Source: Sphingomonas qomolangmaensis
Lineage (GTDB): Bacteria > Pseudomonadota > Alphaproteobacteria > Sphingomonadales > Sphingomonadaceae
DNA: 64,000 bases
Reading direction: 5' to 3'
NCBI RefSeq assembly: GCF_024496245.1
Contig: NZ_CP101740.1
Span: 930,001 to 994,000, forward strand
Position 1 is the first letter of the stretch; each line of letters begins with the position of its first letter. A program made the translations under genes and the position numbers. The notes beneath the pieces are model-generated. The model searched no databases, was not told the DNA's origin, and was given only the letters and a program-made list of their open reading frames with translations. Positions 9,419-19,919 of this stretch are shown here, in pieces.

Positions 9419-10414
9419 ATGATCCGCCCGCTCGTCGTACCGCTGGGCGATCCCGCGGGGATCGGCCCCGAAATCGTCGCCAAGGCGTGGGCGCATCGCC
9501 AACTGCACGGGCTCGCACCGTTCTTTGCGGTGGGCGACCCGCGATCGATCGAGCAGGTCTGGGACGGCCCCGTGGCGCGCATCGCCTATCCCGACGAGGT
9601 GGCGAGCGTATTTGACACCGCGCTGCCGGTGCTCGCGGTACACGATGCCGGCATGGTGACCCCCGGCAACCCCGATGGCGAGGGCGCGCGCAGTGCACTT
9701 GAATCACTTGAGCTCGCGGTCGGCCTCGCACGGTCGGGGGCGGCGGGTGCGCTGGTGACCGCGCCGGTATCGAAGACGCAGCTGTATCGCATCGGCTTCC
9801 AGCATCCGGGGCAGACCGAATTCATCGCCGAGCGGTGCGGCCTGGCGCCCGAGAATACGGTGATGATGCTCGCCGGGCCGACGCTGCGCGTGGTGCCGGT
9901 GACGACACATGTCGCGCTGTCGGCGGTGCGCGGGTTGCTGTCGATCGAGCTGATCGTCGCCAAAGCGCGGGTGACGGCGCGCGGGCTGACCAAGAATTTC
10001 GGGATCGAACGGCCGCGGCTCGCCTTTGCGGGACTCAACCCGCATGCCGGCGAGGACGGGGCGTTGGGCAGCGAGGAGATCGAGATCATCGCCCCGGCGA
10101 TCGAGCAATTGCGCGCCGAGGGGATCGACGCGGTCGGGCCGCTTGCCGCCGACACGATGTTCCATGCCAGGGCACGCGCCGGGTATGATGCGGCGATCTG
10201 CTGCTATCATGACCAGGCGCTGATCCCGCTGAAGACGCTGCACTTCGACGAGGGGGTGAACATCACTTTGGGGCTGCCGATCGTGCGGACTTCGCCCGAC
10301 CATGGGACCGCGTTCGGGATTGCGGGGAAGGACTGTGCCGAGCCCGGCGCGATGATCGCGGCGATCCGGATGGCGGCGAGCGCTGCCGAGCGTCGTCTGA
10401 CCCGCAGCGCATGA
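9419..10414 (+). CDS. pdxA: 4-hydroxythreonine-4-phosphate dehydrogenase
   Basis: PdxA oxidises 4-phosphohydroxy-L-threonine in the DXP-dependent pyridoxal phosphate pathway. The 331-residue protein starts at the ATG 9419 ([19 protein letters not shown]). Metal-binding histidines are visible in [13 protein letters not shown], in [12 protein letters not shown] and in [12 protein letters not shown]. It follows surA after 19 bases and overlaps rsmA by four bases (ATGA at 10411), so these two are translationally coupled. Confidence 0.97.
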   Translation: MIRPLVVPLGDPAGIGPEIVAKAWAHRQLHGLAPFFAVGDPRSIEQVWDGPVARIAYPDEVASVFDTALPVLAVHDAGMVTPGNPDGEGARSALESLELAVGLARSGAAGALVTAPVSKTQLYRIGFQHPGQTEFIAERCGLAPENTVMMLAGPTLRVVPVTTHVALSAVRGLLSIELIVAKARVTARGLTKNFGIERPRLAFAGLNPHAGEDGALGSEEIEIIAPAIEQLRAEGIDAVGPLAADTMFHARARAGYDAAICCYHDQALIPLKTLHFDEGVNITLGLPIVRTSPDHGTAFGIAGKDCAEPGAMIAAIRMAASAAERRLTRSA

Positions 10415-11238
10415 CGGTGGCCTTGCCGCCGCTGCGCGAGGTGATCCGGGCGCATGGGCTGACCGCGAGCAAGGCGCTGGGGCAGAATTTCCTGTTCGAC
10501 CAGCAATTGCTCGACCGGATTGCTCGGGTACCGGGCGATCTTTCGGGAGCCGAGGTGCTCGAAGTCGGGCCGGGTCCGGGCGGGCTTACCCGGTCGCTGC
10601 TGGCCGCCGGGGCGCGGGTGACGGCGATCGAGCGTGACCGGCGGTGTATTCCGGCGCTCGCCGAACTGGGCGAGGCGTATCCGGGGCAGCTGACCGTCAT
10701 CGAGGGCGATGCGCTGGCGATCGACCATGCGGGGCTGTTCGAGGGCAAGCCGCATGTGGTGGCCAACCTGCCCTACAACGTGGGCACTGCGTTGTTCGTC
10801 GGGTGGCTGTCGGCCGGCTGGACGCCGTGGTGGGAGAGCCTGACGCTGATGTTCCAGCGCGAGGTGGCCGACCGGATCGTGGCGCAGGCCAATGACGACG
10901 CCTATGGGCGGCTGGCGGTGCTGGCGCAGTGGCGCAGCACCCCGCGAATCGCTATGCCGGTGCATCGATCGGCCTTCACCCCGCCGCCCAAGGTGATGTC
11001 GGCGGTGGTGCATGTGGTGCCCGGCGACCAGCCCGATGGGGTGCGGCTGCGCACGCTCGAGACGCTGACCGCGGCGGCGTTCGGGCAGCGGCGCAAGATG
11101 CTGCGCGCCAGCCTGAAGGGGATGCCGGGGGCGCTGGCGGCGGTCGAGGGGTTGGGGATCGATCCTACGCGGCGGGCGGAGACGGTTAGCGTAGGCGAGT
11201 TTTGTGCGATTGCGCGGGTGATCGATGCGGGGAAATAG
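10411..11238 (+). CDS. rsmA: 16S rRNA (adenine1518/1519-N6)-dimethyltransferase
   Basis: RsmA (KsgA) dimethylates two adjacent adenines in the 3' hairpin of 16S rRNA during late small-subunit assembly. The 275-residue protein shows the SAM-binding [12 protein letters not shown] near residue 53 and the catalytic [11 protein letters not shown] near 118. The N-terminal [18 protein letters not shown] block is characteristic. It is the last gene of the lptD operon, starting in the ATGA overlap with pdxA, and is followed by a REPIN-like inverted repeat. Confidence 0.98.
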   Translation: MTVALPPLREVIRAHGLTASKALGQNFLFDQQLLDRIARVPGDLSGAEVLEVGPGPGGLTRSLLAAGARVTAIERDRRCIPALAELGEAYPGQLTVIEGDALAIDHAGLFEGKPHVVANLPYNVGTALFVGWLSAGWTPWWESLTLMFQREVADRIVAQANDDAYGRLAVLAQWRSTPRIAMPVHRSAFTPPPKVMSAVVHVVPGDQPDGVRLRTLETLTAAAFGQRRKMLRASLKGMPGALAAVEGLGIDPTRRAETVSVGEFCAIARVIDAGK

Positions 11239-11260
11239 GGGCTTGGGCTAACCCCCTGCC

Positions 11261-11356
11261 CCGTTCGCCCTGAGCTTGTCGAAGGGCGGCCCGCATTTTC
11301 GGCTGGACCGCACTTTGAAGGTTCGGGGCGTGCTTCGACAAGCTCAGCACGAACGG
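11261..11356. repeat. REPIN-like inverted repeat, copy 1
   Basis: Two hairpin units face each other. The left unit has stem CGCCCT/AGGGCG (11266-11271 with 11283-11288) around the core GAGCTTGTCGA (11272-11282). The right unit has stem CGTGCT/AGCACG (11329-11334 with 11346-11351) around the complementary core TCGACAAGCTC (11335-11345). Outer bases CCGTTCG/CGAACGG also pair. The element fills the gap between convergent rsmA and the TPR gene and could end transcription from both sides. Confidence 0.88.
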
Positions 11357-11357
11357 A

Positions 11358-11867
11358 TTAGTTTTTGCCTGCCACCGGTGGGGCCGTCGTAGTCGCTGCC
11401 GCGGTTGCCGTTACCGGCGGGCCTTTCGCGATCACCGCCGCCAGCCTCGTCGCGTCGCCGCACTCGGCCTTGCAGAGCGTGCGGATCTTGGCGAGATTTT
11501 CCTTCGCCTTCACCACCGCGCCCTTTTGCACCAGCGCCTCGCCCTGGCCGCGCAGTGCGGCGACGTCGTTGGGCTCGAGCGACAGCGTCTCGCGGTACAG
11601 GCGGATCGCCTTGCCGGGGAGGTTCTGCGCGCGTGCGACCTCCGCCAGCACGACGAAGGCTTCGCGGTTGCGCGGATCGACCACGAGCGCGGTTTCGAGC
11701 AGGTCGTTCGCGCCGGTCAGATTGCCCGCGGCGCGTGCCGTCTTGGCGCGTTCGACCAAGGCCACCGATCGCGCGTCGATCTGGTCGTCGGGGCGCTGGC
11801 CGTGGAGCGAGGTCGAGATGCTGACCGCTGCGAGCGACAGGGCGATGGTGACGGTGGTGAACCGCAT
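11358..11867 (-). CDS. Small secreted tetratricopeptide-repeat protein
   Basis: From the ATG at 11867 this is a 169-residue protein with a signal-like N-terminus ([20 protein letters not shown], then LHGQ). Three helical repeats of TPR type follow ([60 protein letters not shown]) and the tail is a low-complexity Ala/Thr/Pro stretch. TPR proteins are protein-binding scaffolds, so no specific function can be given. It lies 34 bases downstream of rsmB on the same strand and converges on rsmA, with a REPIN element between. Confidence 0.8.
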   Translation of the reverse strand: MRFTTVTIALSLAAVSISTSLHGQRPDDQIDARSVALVERAKTARAAGNLTGANDLLETALVVDPRNREAFVVLAEVARAQNLPGKAIRLYRETLSLEPNDVAALRGQGEALVQKGAVVKAKENLAKIRTLCKAECGDATRLAAVIAKGPPVTATAAATTTAPPVAGKN

Positions 11868-11901
11868 GATCTTCTCCGAAACAGACACAGCTAGCTGGCT
11901 A

Positions 11902-13080
11902 TCATGTGGTGCGCAGCATCGCGACAAAAAAGCCGTCGGTCGAATCCGATGCCGGCGTCAGCCGCATCCCCGCGCCGTGGCGGGTGCCCGCGGGCAGGTC
12001 GATCGCCGCCGCCTGCCAGCCGGGATGGCGTTCGAGGAAGGCGGCGGCCTGGTCGGCGCCCTCGGCATCGAGCAGCGAGCAGACGACATACACCACCGCG
12101 CCGCCGGGCCGCACCAAGGTTGCCGCGAGATCGAGCAGGCGTGCCTGCGTCGCCTCGAGCTTGGTCAGCCGATCGGCGGTGAGCCGCCAGCGCGCCTCGG
12201 GATTGCGGCGCCAGGTGCCGGTGCCCGAACAGGGCGCATCGATCAGCACGACATCGGCGCGTGCGGTCTCGTCGGCGAGCATCTCTGCCTCATGCCCCGG
12301 ATTGAGCAGCAAGGTGCGCGCGATCGTCACCCCGGCGCGCTCGGCGCGCGGCGGCAGGCGTTGCAGCCGCCCGCGATCGGTATCGGTGGCGAGCAGATCG
12401 CCCTGGTTCGCCATCGCCGCGGCGAGCGCGAGCGTCTTGCCCCCTGCCCCCGCGCACAGATCGATCACGCGCATCCCCGGCGCGACGCCGCAGGCGAGCG
12501 TCACCAGCTGGCTGCCGGCATCCTGCACCTCGATCAGCCCCGAATCATAGGCGGGATGCTTGTCGACCGAGGTATCGGGGGGCAGCCGCAGCGCATCGGG
12601 GGCGAAGGCGAGCGGCTGCGCACCCTCGATCGCGATATCGTCGCGCGCGGCGAGCAGCCGGTTGACGCGGATGTCGAGCGGCGCGCGTTCGAGCAACGCT
12701 TCCTGCTCGGCCTCGCCCAGCCCTGACGCGGCGAGCGCGGTGACCAGCCAGGCGGGGGCGACGCCGGGGACGGCGGCCTTTTCATTGGGGTTGATCGCGG
12801 GCGGGCCGTAGGTGGACCCGTCGAACGCCGCGGCGACGCCGGGGAGGCGCTGCGCCAGCGCGAGCATCGCCGCGCGCCCGTCGCGCGGCAGCTCGCCGCA
12901 CAGCCGGATCGCGTCATAGACCAGGTTGCGCACCGCGCGCCGATCCTTCGACCCGGCATAGCGCCGCGCGGCGAATCCGCGCGCGATGATCGTATCGGCC
13001 GCCGCCCCGCCCTCGCGCGCCGCGGCGATGATGAGGTCGAGCAGGTCGATCGCGGCCTGGACGCGTGCCGGCGGCGTCAT
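11902..13080 (-). CDS. rsmB: RsmB/NOP-family RNA (cytosine-C5) methyltransferase
   Basis: The 392-residue protein has an N-terminal NusB-like RNA-binding region ([20 protein letters not shown]) and a C-terminal Rossmann methyltransferase. The SAM site [19 protein letters not shown] is clear. Both active cysteines of the m5C class are present, in [14 protein letters not shown] near residue 282 and in [12 protein letters not shown] near 336. RsmB methylates C967 of 16S rRNA in E. coli; whether this homologue has the same target is inferred. The ATG at 13080 is clean and lies at the edge of the spacer next to the acquired islet. Confidence 0.9.
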   Translation of the reverse strand: MTPPARVQAAIDLLDLIIAAAREGGAAADTIIARGFAARRYAGSKDRRAVRNLVYDAIRLCGELPRDGRAAMLALAQRLPGVAAAFDGSTYGPPAINPNEKAAVPGVAPAWLVTALAASGLGEAEQEALLERAPLDIRVNRLLAARDDIAIEGAQPLAFAPDALRLPPDTSVDKHPAYDSGLIEVQDAGSQLVTLACGVAPGMRVIDLCAGAGGKTLALAAAMANQGDLLATDTDRGRLQRLPPRAERAGVTIARTLLLNPGHEAEMLADETARADVVLIDAPCSGTGTWRRNPEARWRLTADRLTKLEATQARLLDLAATLVRPGGAVVYVVCSLLDAEGADQAAAFLERHPGWQAAAIDLPAGTRHGAGMRLTPASDSTDGFFVAMLRTT

Positions 13081-13366
13081 GCGGGGCGGCCCGAAAGGGT
13101 CGGAAGGCTACAAAAGCTACAGTACGTACCCCCCGGATTCGCCCCTTCCGGGTGGTGGCGGGGGGTGCGGATGGCGGCGCGGCTTCGCGCGCGCGGGGTA
13201 TGGTGGGGCGGGTTCGACGGGGTGGTCGTGGTGCGGGTGTGGAGGGGGTGCATGGGTTCGGGCGTAGCCGAATGGGGGCTTGTAGGACAGGGGGTTGGGG
13301 GTTGAGGCAGGGCGGGGATCATTTGCCCCGTTTCACTGTTGTGCCGACAATACCCCGGCGTCGCCA
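13081..13366. other. Gene-free G-rich spacer between rsmB and the islet
   Basis: These 286 bases hold no convincing gene: the plus-strand frames across them have no domain-like features. The plus strand is strongly G-biased from about 13135 to 13320. At 13290-13317 there are four runs of three to five Gs (GGGGG, GGGGG, GGG, GGGG) with spacers of 2, 8 and 1 bases, a possible G-quadruplex. The spacer marks the join between core chromosome and the lower-GC islet. Confidence 0.5.
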
Positions 13367-13873
13367 TTATAGCAGCTTGTCGAAGTCATCCCAGGTGGTA
13401 GAGAAGTTGAGGTCCGCAATCAGTTTGATAGGATGTATCCATCTGATCTGACAGTCGTTGCAAACGTCTGGAACATGGCGACGAGGTCCGCTTCTTGTAG
13501 GCTTGGAAACTTCCGCCGTCACGATACACCTATCAGAGTGCCCAAGACCCGCAGCGATAAGGAATGGGTCTTGCCCAATCGTAATCAAATCGGCCTCGGT
13601 CAGAGTTTTACCATATTGGGCGAGAACAGTTTGAACATTGCGCGCGTCAATCTCCTCGTCCAGTAGCAAAGTACGTTTGGTCTCAGACTGCTTCATCCAA
13701 GCTGCTAGCTCATCATTCCCGCTCTCGACCTCCGAGTAAATTTCGGCTGGCATCTTCAGGGAACTCATAGCCCCGTGATAGTGAAGCCACTTCCAAAATT
13801 CTGGCACCCGGTTGAGTCCGTACCATGTGTTATGCGCCGTTATGAGTGCATTTGCATCGAGAAGATACAACAT
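13367..13873 (-). CDS. DUF4411 PIN-like protein, candidate toxin ribonuclease
   Basis: The 168-residue protein begins MLYLLDANALITAHNTWYG, a PIN-type opening with an acidic residue at position 6 (LLDANALI). Further acidic residues lie where PIN nucleases place them (EIYSEVESGNDELAAWM, TEADLITIGQDPFLIAAG, DRCIVTAEV). The pattern fits DUF4411 in the PIN-like superfamily. Its ATG overlaps the stop of the upstream Xre-ImmA gene by one base (TGATG at 13871-13875), so the two are co-translated. GC content is visibly lower than that of the neighbours, pointing to horizontal acquisition. A toxin role is inferred from fold and pairing, not shown. Confidence 0.82.
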   Translation of the reverse strand: MLYLLDANALITAHNTWYGLNRVPEFWKWLHYHGAMSSLKMPAEIYSEVESGNDELAAWMKQSETKRTLLLDEEIDARNVQTVLAQYGKTLTEADLITIGQDPFLIAAGLGHSDRCIVTAEVSKPTRSGPRRHVPDVCNDCQIRWIHPIKLIADLNFSTTWDDFDKLL

Positions 13874-15060
13874 CAGGCGAAGGCTCTCGGTGGGCCCGCC
13901 AAAAGTGGGTATATATTCATTGGTTTGACTCCGAGCATCCTTGCCGCGCGGGTCGGAGTGAGCGAGCCATCAGCCATTCCTTGGCGGGCAACGGCGAGTA
14001 GCGCGGCACCTAAGCGATGTCGGCGGACGACATACCAGTTCGGGCCGCCTTCTGTCTGTCGACTACGCTCTTTTTCCCTTGCCTTGTGTGCAAGCCAGTC
14101 GCCCCGAAACTCGTCGCGTAAACCTTCCCATTGGGCGGTGGAAATCCGGCCTCCACGATAAAGTTGATATGCTATCATCGACCTGCTGACCTTAGCGCGG
14201 TTCGCTAAAGCGCGAATTTCACTTACATCATCACTATCGCCAGTAATTTGTAAGCGCTCAATCTCCACCATCGATATCAGCGTAGCTGCCGCCGCGTCGT
14301 TGCAAAGGCGTTCAACGCCTCCCTGAGGTAAGCCGCCGCTGATTCCTCCTTCACCAATCAAAAGGTGAGCGAGCTCGTGGAGCAACGTAAACGACCAAGC
14401 GGATTTAGCGTCTTGGTCGTTGACCACTATGAACGGCGCGAGCGCATCTGCTATAGCAAAACCACGAAAAATACTGACATCGATTGCTGTCGACCAATGA
14501 CCGCAATCGCCTGCCAGGAGAACAAATATCCCTTTCGCTTCAATCAGGTTCCGTAGGTAGGAAAAAGCCTCATCGATCGACGATTTGTTGCGGAATGTGT
14601 CACGATCAAAAGCGATAGATTGCTTAATAGCGCGCGCCAACTGACTCGGATCTCGCACGCCCGCTTCTAAACCGACGAGATCAATAGGATTGTATTCTTC
14701 GTCGTCCTCTAAAGCTTCCCGAACGAGCGCCTGCCGAGCTTTTACATCGCGCAAAAGGGTAGAAAGCAAAACGTTAGACGGATCGCCACGATCCGGTAAC
14801 GTTCGATAGTCCTCGCCGATGTCGGCAGGAGCGGGCGCCTCGGCCATATAAAATGTTAGCAGAGGGCGATGATACTGCCGCGCCATCCGCTTCAACAACG
14901 CCGGGCTTGCGGCGTTTTCCCCTGCCTCCAACGCAGCTAAACGATCGGCCCCAGAAGTGCCCCGCGCGTCGCCTAGCGATATTTTGCGGGCAGCAGTTTC
15001 CAAATCAAGCCCAGCGGTCACGCGCGCCCATTTAAGGATATCGGGGTTCACCGTACTCAT
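13873..15060 (-). CDS. Xre-family regulator fused to ImmA/IrrE metalloprotease, candidate antitoxin/regulator
   Basis: Residues about 1-65 form a helix-turn-helix of Xre type (NPDILKWARVTAGLDLETAA, then RLAALEAGENAASPALLKRM). The central part is an ImmA/IrrE (COG2856) zinc metalloprotease with HELAH at 228-232. The protein has 395 residues from the ATG at 15060, which places the usual family opening at the N-terminus; an in-frame ATG at 15096 would add 12 residues. It is translationally coupled to the DUF4411 gene. Such proteins are known as repressors or proteases in toxin-antitoxin and phage-type switches. Codon use is AT-richer than the neighbours, supporting acquisition as a unit. Confidence 0.85.
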   Translation of the reverse strand: MSTVNPDILKWARVTAGLDLETAARKISLGDARGTSGADRLAALEAGENAASPALLKRMARQYHRPLLTFYMAEAPAPADIGEDYRTLPDRGDPSNVLLSTLLRDVKARQALVREALEDDEEYNPIDLVGLEAGVRDPSQLARAIKQSIAFDRDTFRNKSSIDEAFSYLRNLIEAKGIFVLLAGDCGHWSTAIDVSIFRGFAIADALAPFIVVNDQDAKSAWSFTLLHELAHLLIGEGGISGGLPQGGVERLCNDAAAATLISMVEIERLQITGDSDDVSEIRALANRAKVSRSMIAYQLYRGGRISTAQWEGLRDEFRGDWLAHKAREKERSRQTEGGPNWYVVRRHRLGAALLAVARQGMADGSLTPTRAARMLGVKPMNIYPLLAGPPRAFA

Positions 15061-15238
15061 CGTGATACCATGCACTGAGAGGAGTAAACGTGCCATTGCC
15101 AAATTCGGAGGACAAGCAAGGCCTAGGCGGTTAATCGACCATGATATGCTCGGCGCTCAAGGATAGGGCCCTACTGCCTAAGTGCGGGGCCCCCTCCCCC
15201 CCTAGCCCTCCCCCGCCTTCCGCATTACCCCCTCCCCC

Positions 15239-16723
15239 ATGACCACCGAAGCCGCCGACCCGCATCCGCTCCTCCATTGGTGGCGCAACCACGTCATCAC
15301 CAGCGTCGATCACCGATCGGTGGTGGAGAAGGTGGAGGACGAGGAGGCGTTCGACGGGCGCTATGCCTTCATGATCCTGATGTCGGCGGGGATCGCGGTG
15401 CTGGGGCTGTTGCTGTCCTCGCCCGCGGTGATCATCGGCGCGATGCTGATCTCGCCGCTGATGGGGCCGATCATCGGGCTGGGCTTCGGCGTCGCGCTGT
15501 TCGACGCGGTCGAGATCCGGCGCGCGCTGGTCGCGATGGTGCTGGGCACGATCATGGCGATCCTGTTCTGCGCGGCGATCGTGTCGATGTCGCCGCTGCA
15601 GACGGTTACCAGCGAGCTGGCCGCGCGCACCCGGCCCAATTTGTTCGACCTGCTGGTGGCGCTGTTTTCGGGGCTGGCGGGGGCCTATGCGATGATCCGC
15701 GGGCGCGAGGGCGCGATCGTCGGGGTGGCGATCGCCACCGCGCTGATGCCGCCGCTGGCGACCGTCGGCTTTGGCCTCGCGACCGCGAACTGGACGGTGT
15801 TCTTCGGCGCGCTGCTGCTGTTCTTCACCAACTTCATGGTGATCGCGCTGTCGGCGGCGATCATGGCGCGGCTATACGGCTTCGGCCCCAGGCTGTCGCC
15901 GCGGCAGACATTGTTCCAGACCGCGGCGATGCTGGCGGTGTTCGCGGCGCTGGCGGTGCCGCTGGGGCTGACGCTGCGCCAGATCGCGTGGGAGACCAAT
16001 GCCTCGCGCCAGGCGCGCGACATCGTGTCGCAGCAATTCGGCGACAATGCGCGGGTGAGCCAGCTCGAGATCGACTATACCGCCGAGCCGGTGCGCGTCG
16101 ATGCGACGGTGCTGACGCCGAGCTTCGTCGCGCAGGCCGAGCGAAGCGTGAAGGCGAAGCTCGAGGCGACGCTGGGGCGGCCGGTGGGGCTGACGATCGA
16201 GCAGTTCCGCGTCGGGGTGGGCGATGCCGAGGCGACGCAGCTGGCGCGCGCGCAGGCGAGCGAGCGCGCCACCCGCGAGGCGCGCGCGGTGACGCAGATC
16301 GGCGAGCAATTGTCGCTGGTGGCGGGGGTGCCGACCGACCGGGTGCTGGTCGACCGCGACCATCGCCGCGCGGTGGTGACCGCGACGCCGCTGCCGGGCG
16401 CGGGGCTCGAAGTGTATCGCGCGCTCGAGGCGCGGGTGGCGGGGGCGGCGGAGGGCTGGACGGTCGAGCTGGTGCCGCCGCCCGCGGTGCCGGGGGGCGT
16501 CAGCTTCGGTGAGGACGCGCCCGATGCCGAGGGTAGCCGCGCGATCGCCACCGCGATCTGGGCGGCGCGGCGGCTGCAGCTGCCGATCGGGGTATCGGGG
16601 GCGCAGGCCGATATGGTGGTGGCGGCGCTGACCGAGGCGGGGGTGGCCGCCGAGCAGGTGGGATCGGGCAATGGCGCGGTGACGATGCGCTGGCTCGCGC
16701 CGCGGGTCGAGCCGGCGGGGTGA
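15239..16723 (+). CDS. DUF389 integral membrane protein
   Basis: The 494-residue protein has an N-terminal half with about six hydrophobic helices, including the DUF389 signature AVLGLLLSSPAVIIGAMLIS followed by PLMGPIIGLGFG. The C-terminal half (about 265-494) is soluble and rich in Ala, Glu and Arg, with repeated alpha/beta segments. No biochemical function is firmly known for the family. The ATG at 15239 follows a C-rich stretch with no obvious Shine-Dalgarno. The gene stands alone between the acquired islet and the convergent guaB. Confidence 0.88.
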   Translation: MTTEAADPHPLLHWWRNHVITSVDHRSVVEKVEDEEAFDGRYAFMILMSAGIAVLGLLLSSPAVIIGAMLISPLMGPIIGLGFGVALFDAVEIRRALVAMVLGTIMAILFCAAIVSMSPLQTVTSELAARTRPNLFDLLVALFSGLAGAYAMIRGREGAIVGVAIATALMPPLATVGFGLATANWTVFFGALLLFFTNFMVIALSAAIMARLYGFGPRLSPRQTLFQTAAMLAVFAALAVPLGLTLRQIAWETNASRQARDIVSQQFGDNARVSQLEIDYTAEPVRVDATVLTPSFVAQAERSVKAKLEATLGRPVGLTIEQFRVGVGDAEATQLARAQASERATREARAVTQIGEQLSLVAGVPTDRVLVDRDHRRAVVTATPLPGAGLEVYRALEARVAGAAEGWTVELVPPPAVPGGVSFGEDAPDAEGSRAIATAIWAARRLQLPIGVSGAQADMVVAALTEAGVAAEQVGSGNGAVTMRWLAPRVEPAG

Positions 16724-16744
16724 GGTCCAGGGACTAACCCTAGT

Positions 16745-16836
16745 CCGTTCGTGCTGAGCCTGTCGAAGCACCGTTTTTCTTTTGCGCGCGGGTCACAGAA
16801 GAAGGACAGTGCTTCGACAAGCTCAGCACGAGCGGT
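16745..16836. repeat. REPIN-like inverted repeat, copy 2
   Basis: Left unit: stem GTGCT/AGCAC (16751-16755 with 16767-16771) around GAGCCTGTCGA, one base different from the consensus core. Right unit: stem GTGCT/AGCAC (16809-16813 with 16825-16829) around TCGACAAGCTC (16814-16824). It occupies the gap between the convergent DUF389 gene and guaB. Confidence 0.87.
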
Positions 16837-16868
16837 TGAGGGGTGTGGGCAACCTTTAGCCGGAGGCC

Positions 16869-19462
<2,594 letters not shown>

Positions 19463-19468
19463 GCCCAA

Positions 19469-19915
19469 ATGGACTGGGACAATCCGGGGCTGTGGTGGAT
19501 CGCCGCCGGGGCGCTGCTGGCGGGGGTCGAGCTGCTGGTGCCCGGGGTGTTCCTGGTCTTCGTCGCGATCGCCGCGGCGATCACCGGGGCCTTCGTGCTG
19601 CTATTTCCCGACCTGCCGCTGGCTGGCCAATTGGCGAGCCTTGCCGCGTGGAGCGCGGTGACGATCGCGATCGGGCGGCGCTGGTATCGCGACTATTCAC
19701 CCGACAGCGCCGATCCTTTGCTCAACGATGTCGGCGCGCGGATGCTCGGCGCGACGGTGACCGTCGTGTCGTCGGGTGCCGATGGCAGCGGACGGGTGCG
19801 CGTCGCCGATGGCGAATGGCCCTCGCGCGGCCCGGTGCTGCCGGTGGGCGCGATCGCACGCGTCGTCGGCGTCCAGAATACCACCCTCATCATCGAACCG
19901 ATCGTCCTGGAGTGA
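19469..19915 (+). CDS. nfeD: NfeD-family membrane protein
   Basis: This is a short NfeD of 148 residues. Two or three hydrophobic helices occupy about 8-65 (WWIAAGALLAGVELLVPGVF), and an OB-fold C-terminal domain follows (GARMLGATVTVVSSGADGSG to VVGVQNTTLIIEPI). NfeD proteins are partners of SPFH proteins in membrane organisation, and this gene directly follows such a gene. The DUF885 gene starts four bases after its stop. Confidence 0.93.
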   Translation: MDWDNPGLWWIAAGALLAGVELLVPGVFLVFVAIAAAITGAFVLLFPDLPLAGQLASLAAWSAVTIAIGRRWYRDYSPDSADPLLNDVGARMLGATVTVVSSGADGSGRVRVADGEWPSRGPVLPVGAIARVVGVQNTTLIIEPIVLE

Positions 19916-19919
19916 CTGC

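Noticed and set aside
13371..13384. Match to the REPIN core (AGCTTGTCGAAG) near the end of the DUF4411 gene
   Set aside because: No stem and no inverted partner; it simply encodes the C-terminal FDKLL of the protein. A similar partial match near 39403 in ilvD also lacks a stem.
13065..13451. 128-codon plus-strand ORF in the G-rich spacer
   Set aside because: Product is low-complexity Gly/Arg/Ala sequence created by the G-rich strand, and it overlaps rsmB and the DUF4411 gene on the other strand.
15181..15238. C-rich tract upstream of the DUF389 gene as a regulatory element or repeat
   Set aside because: Only simple C-runs without a mirrored arm; not a member of the GC-rich inverted repeat family and no motif I can name.
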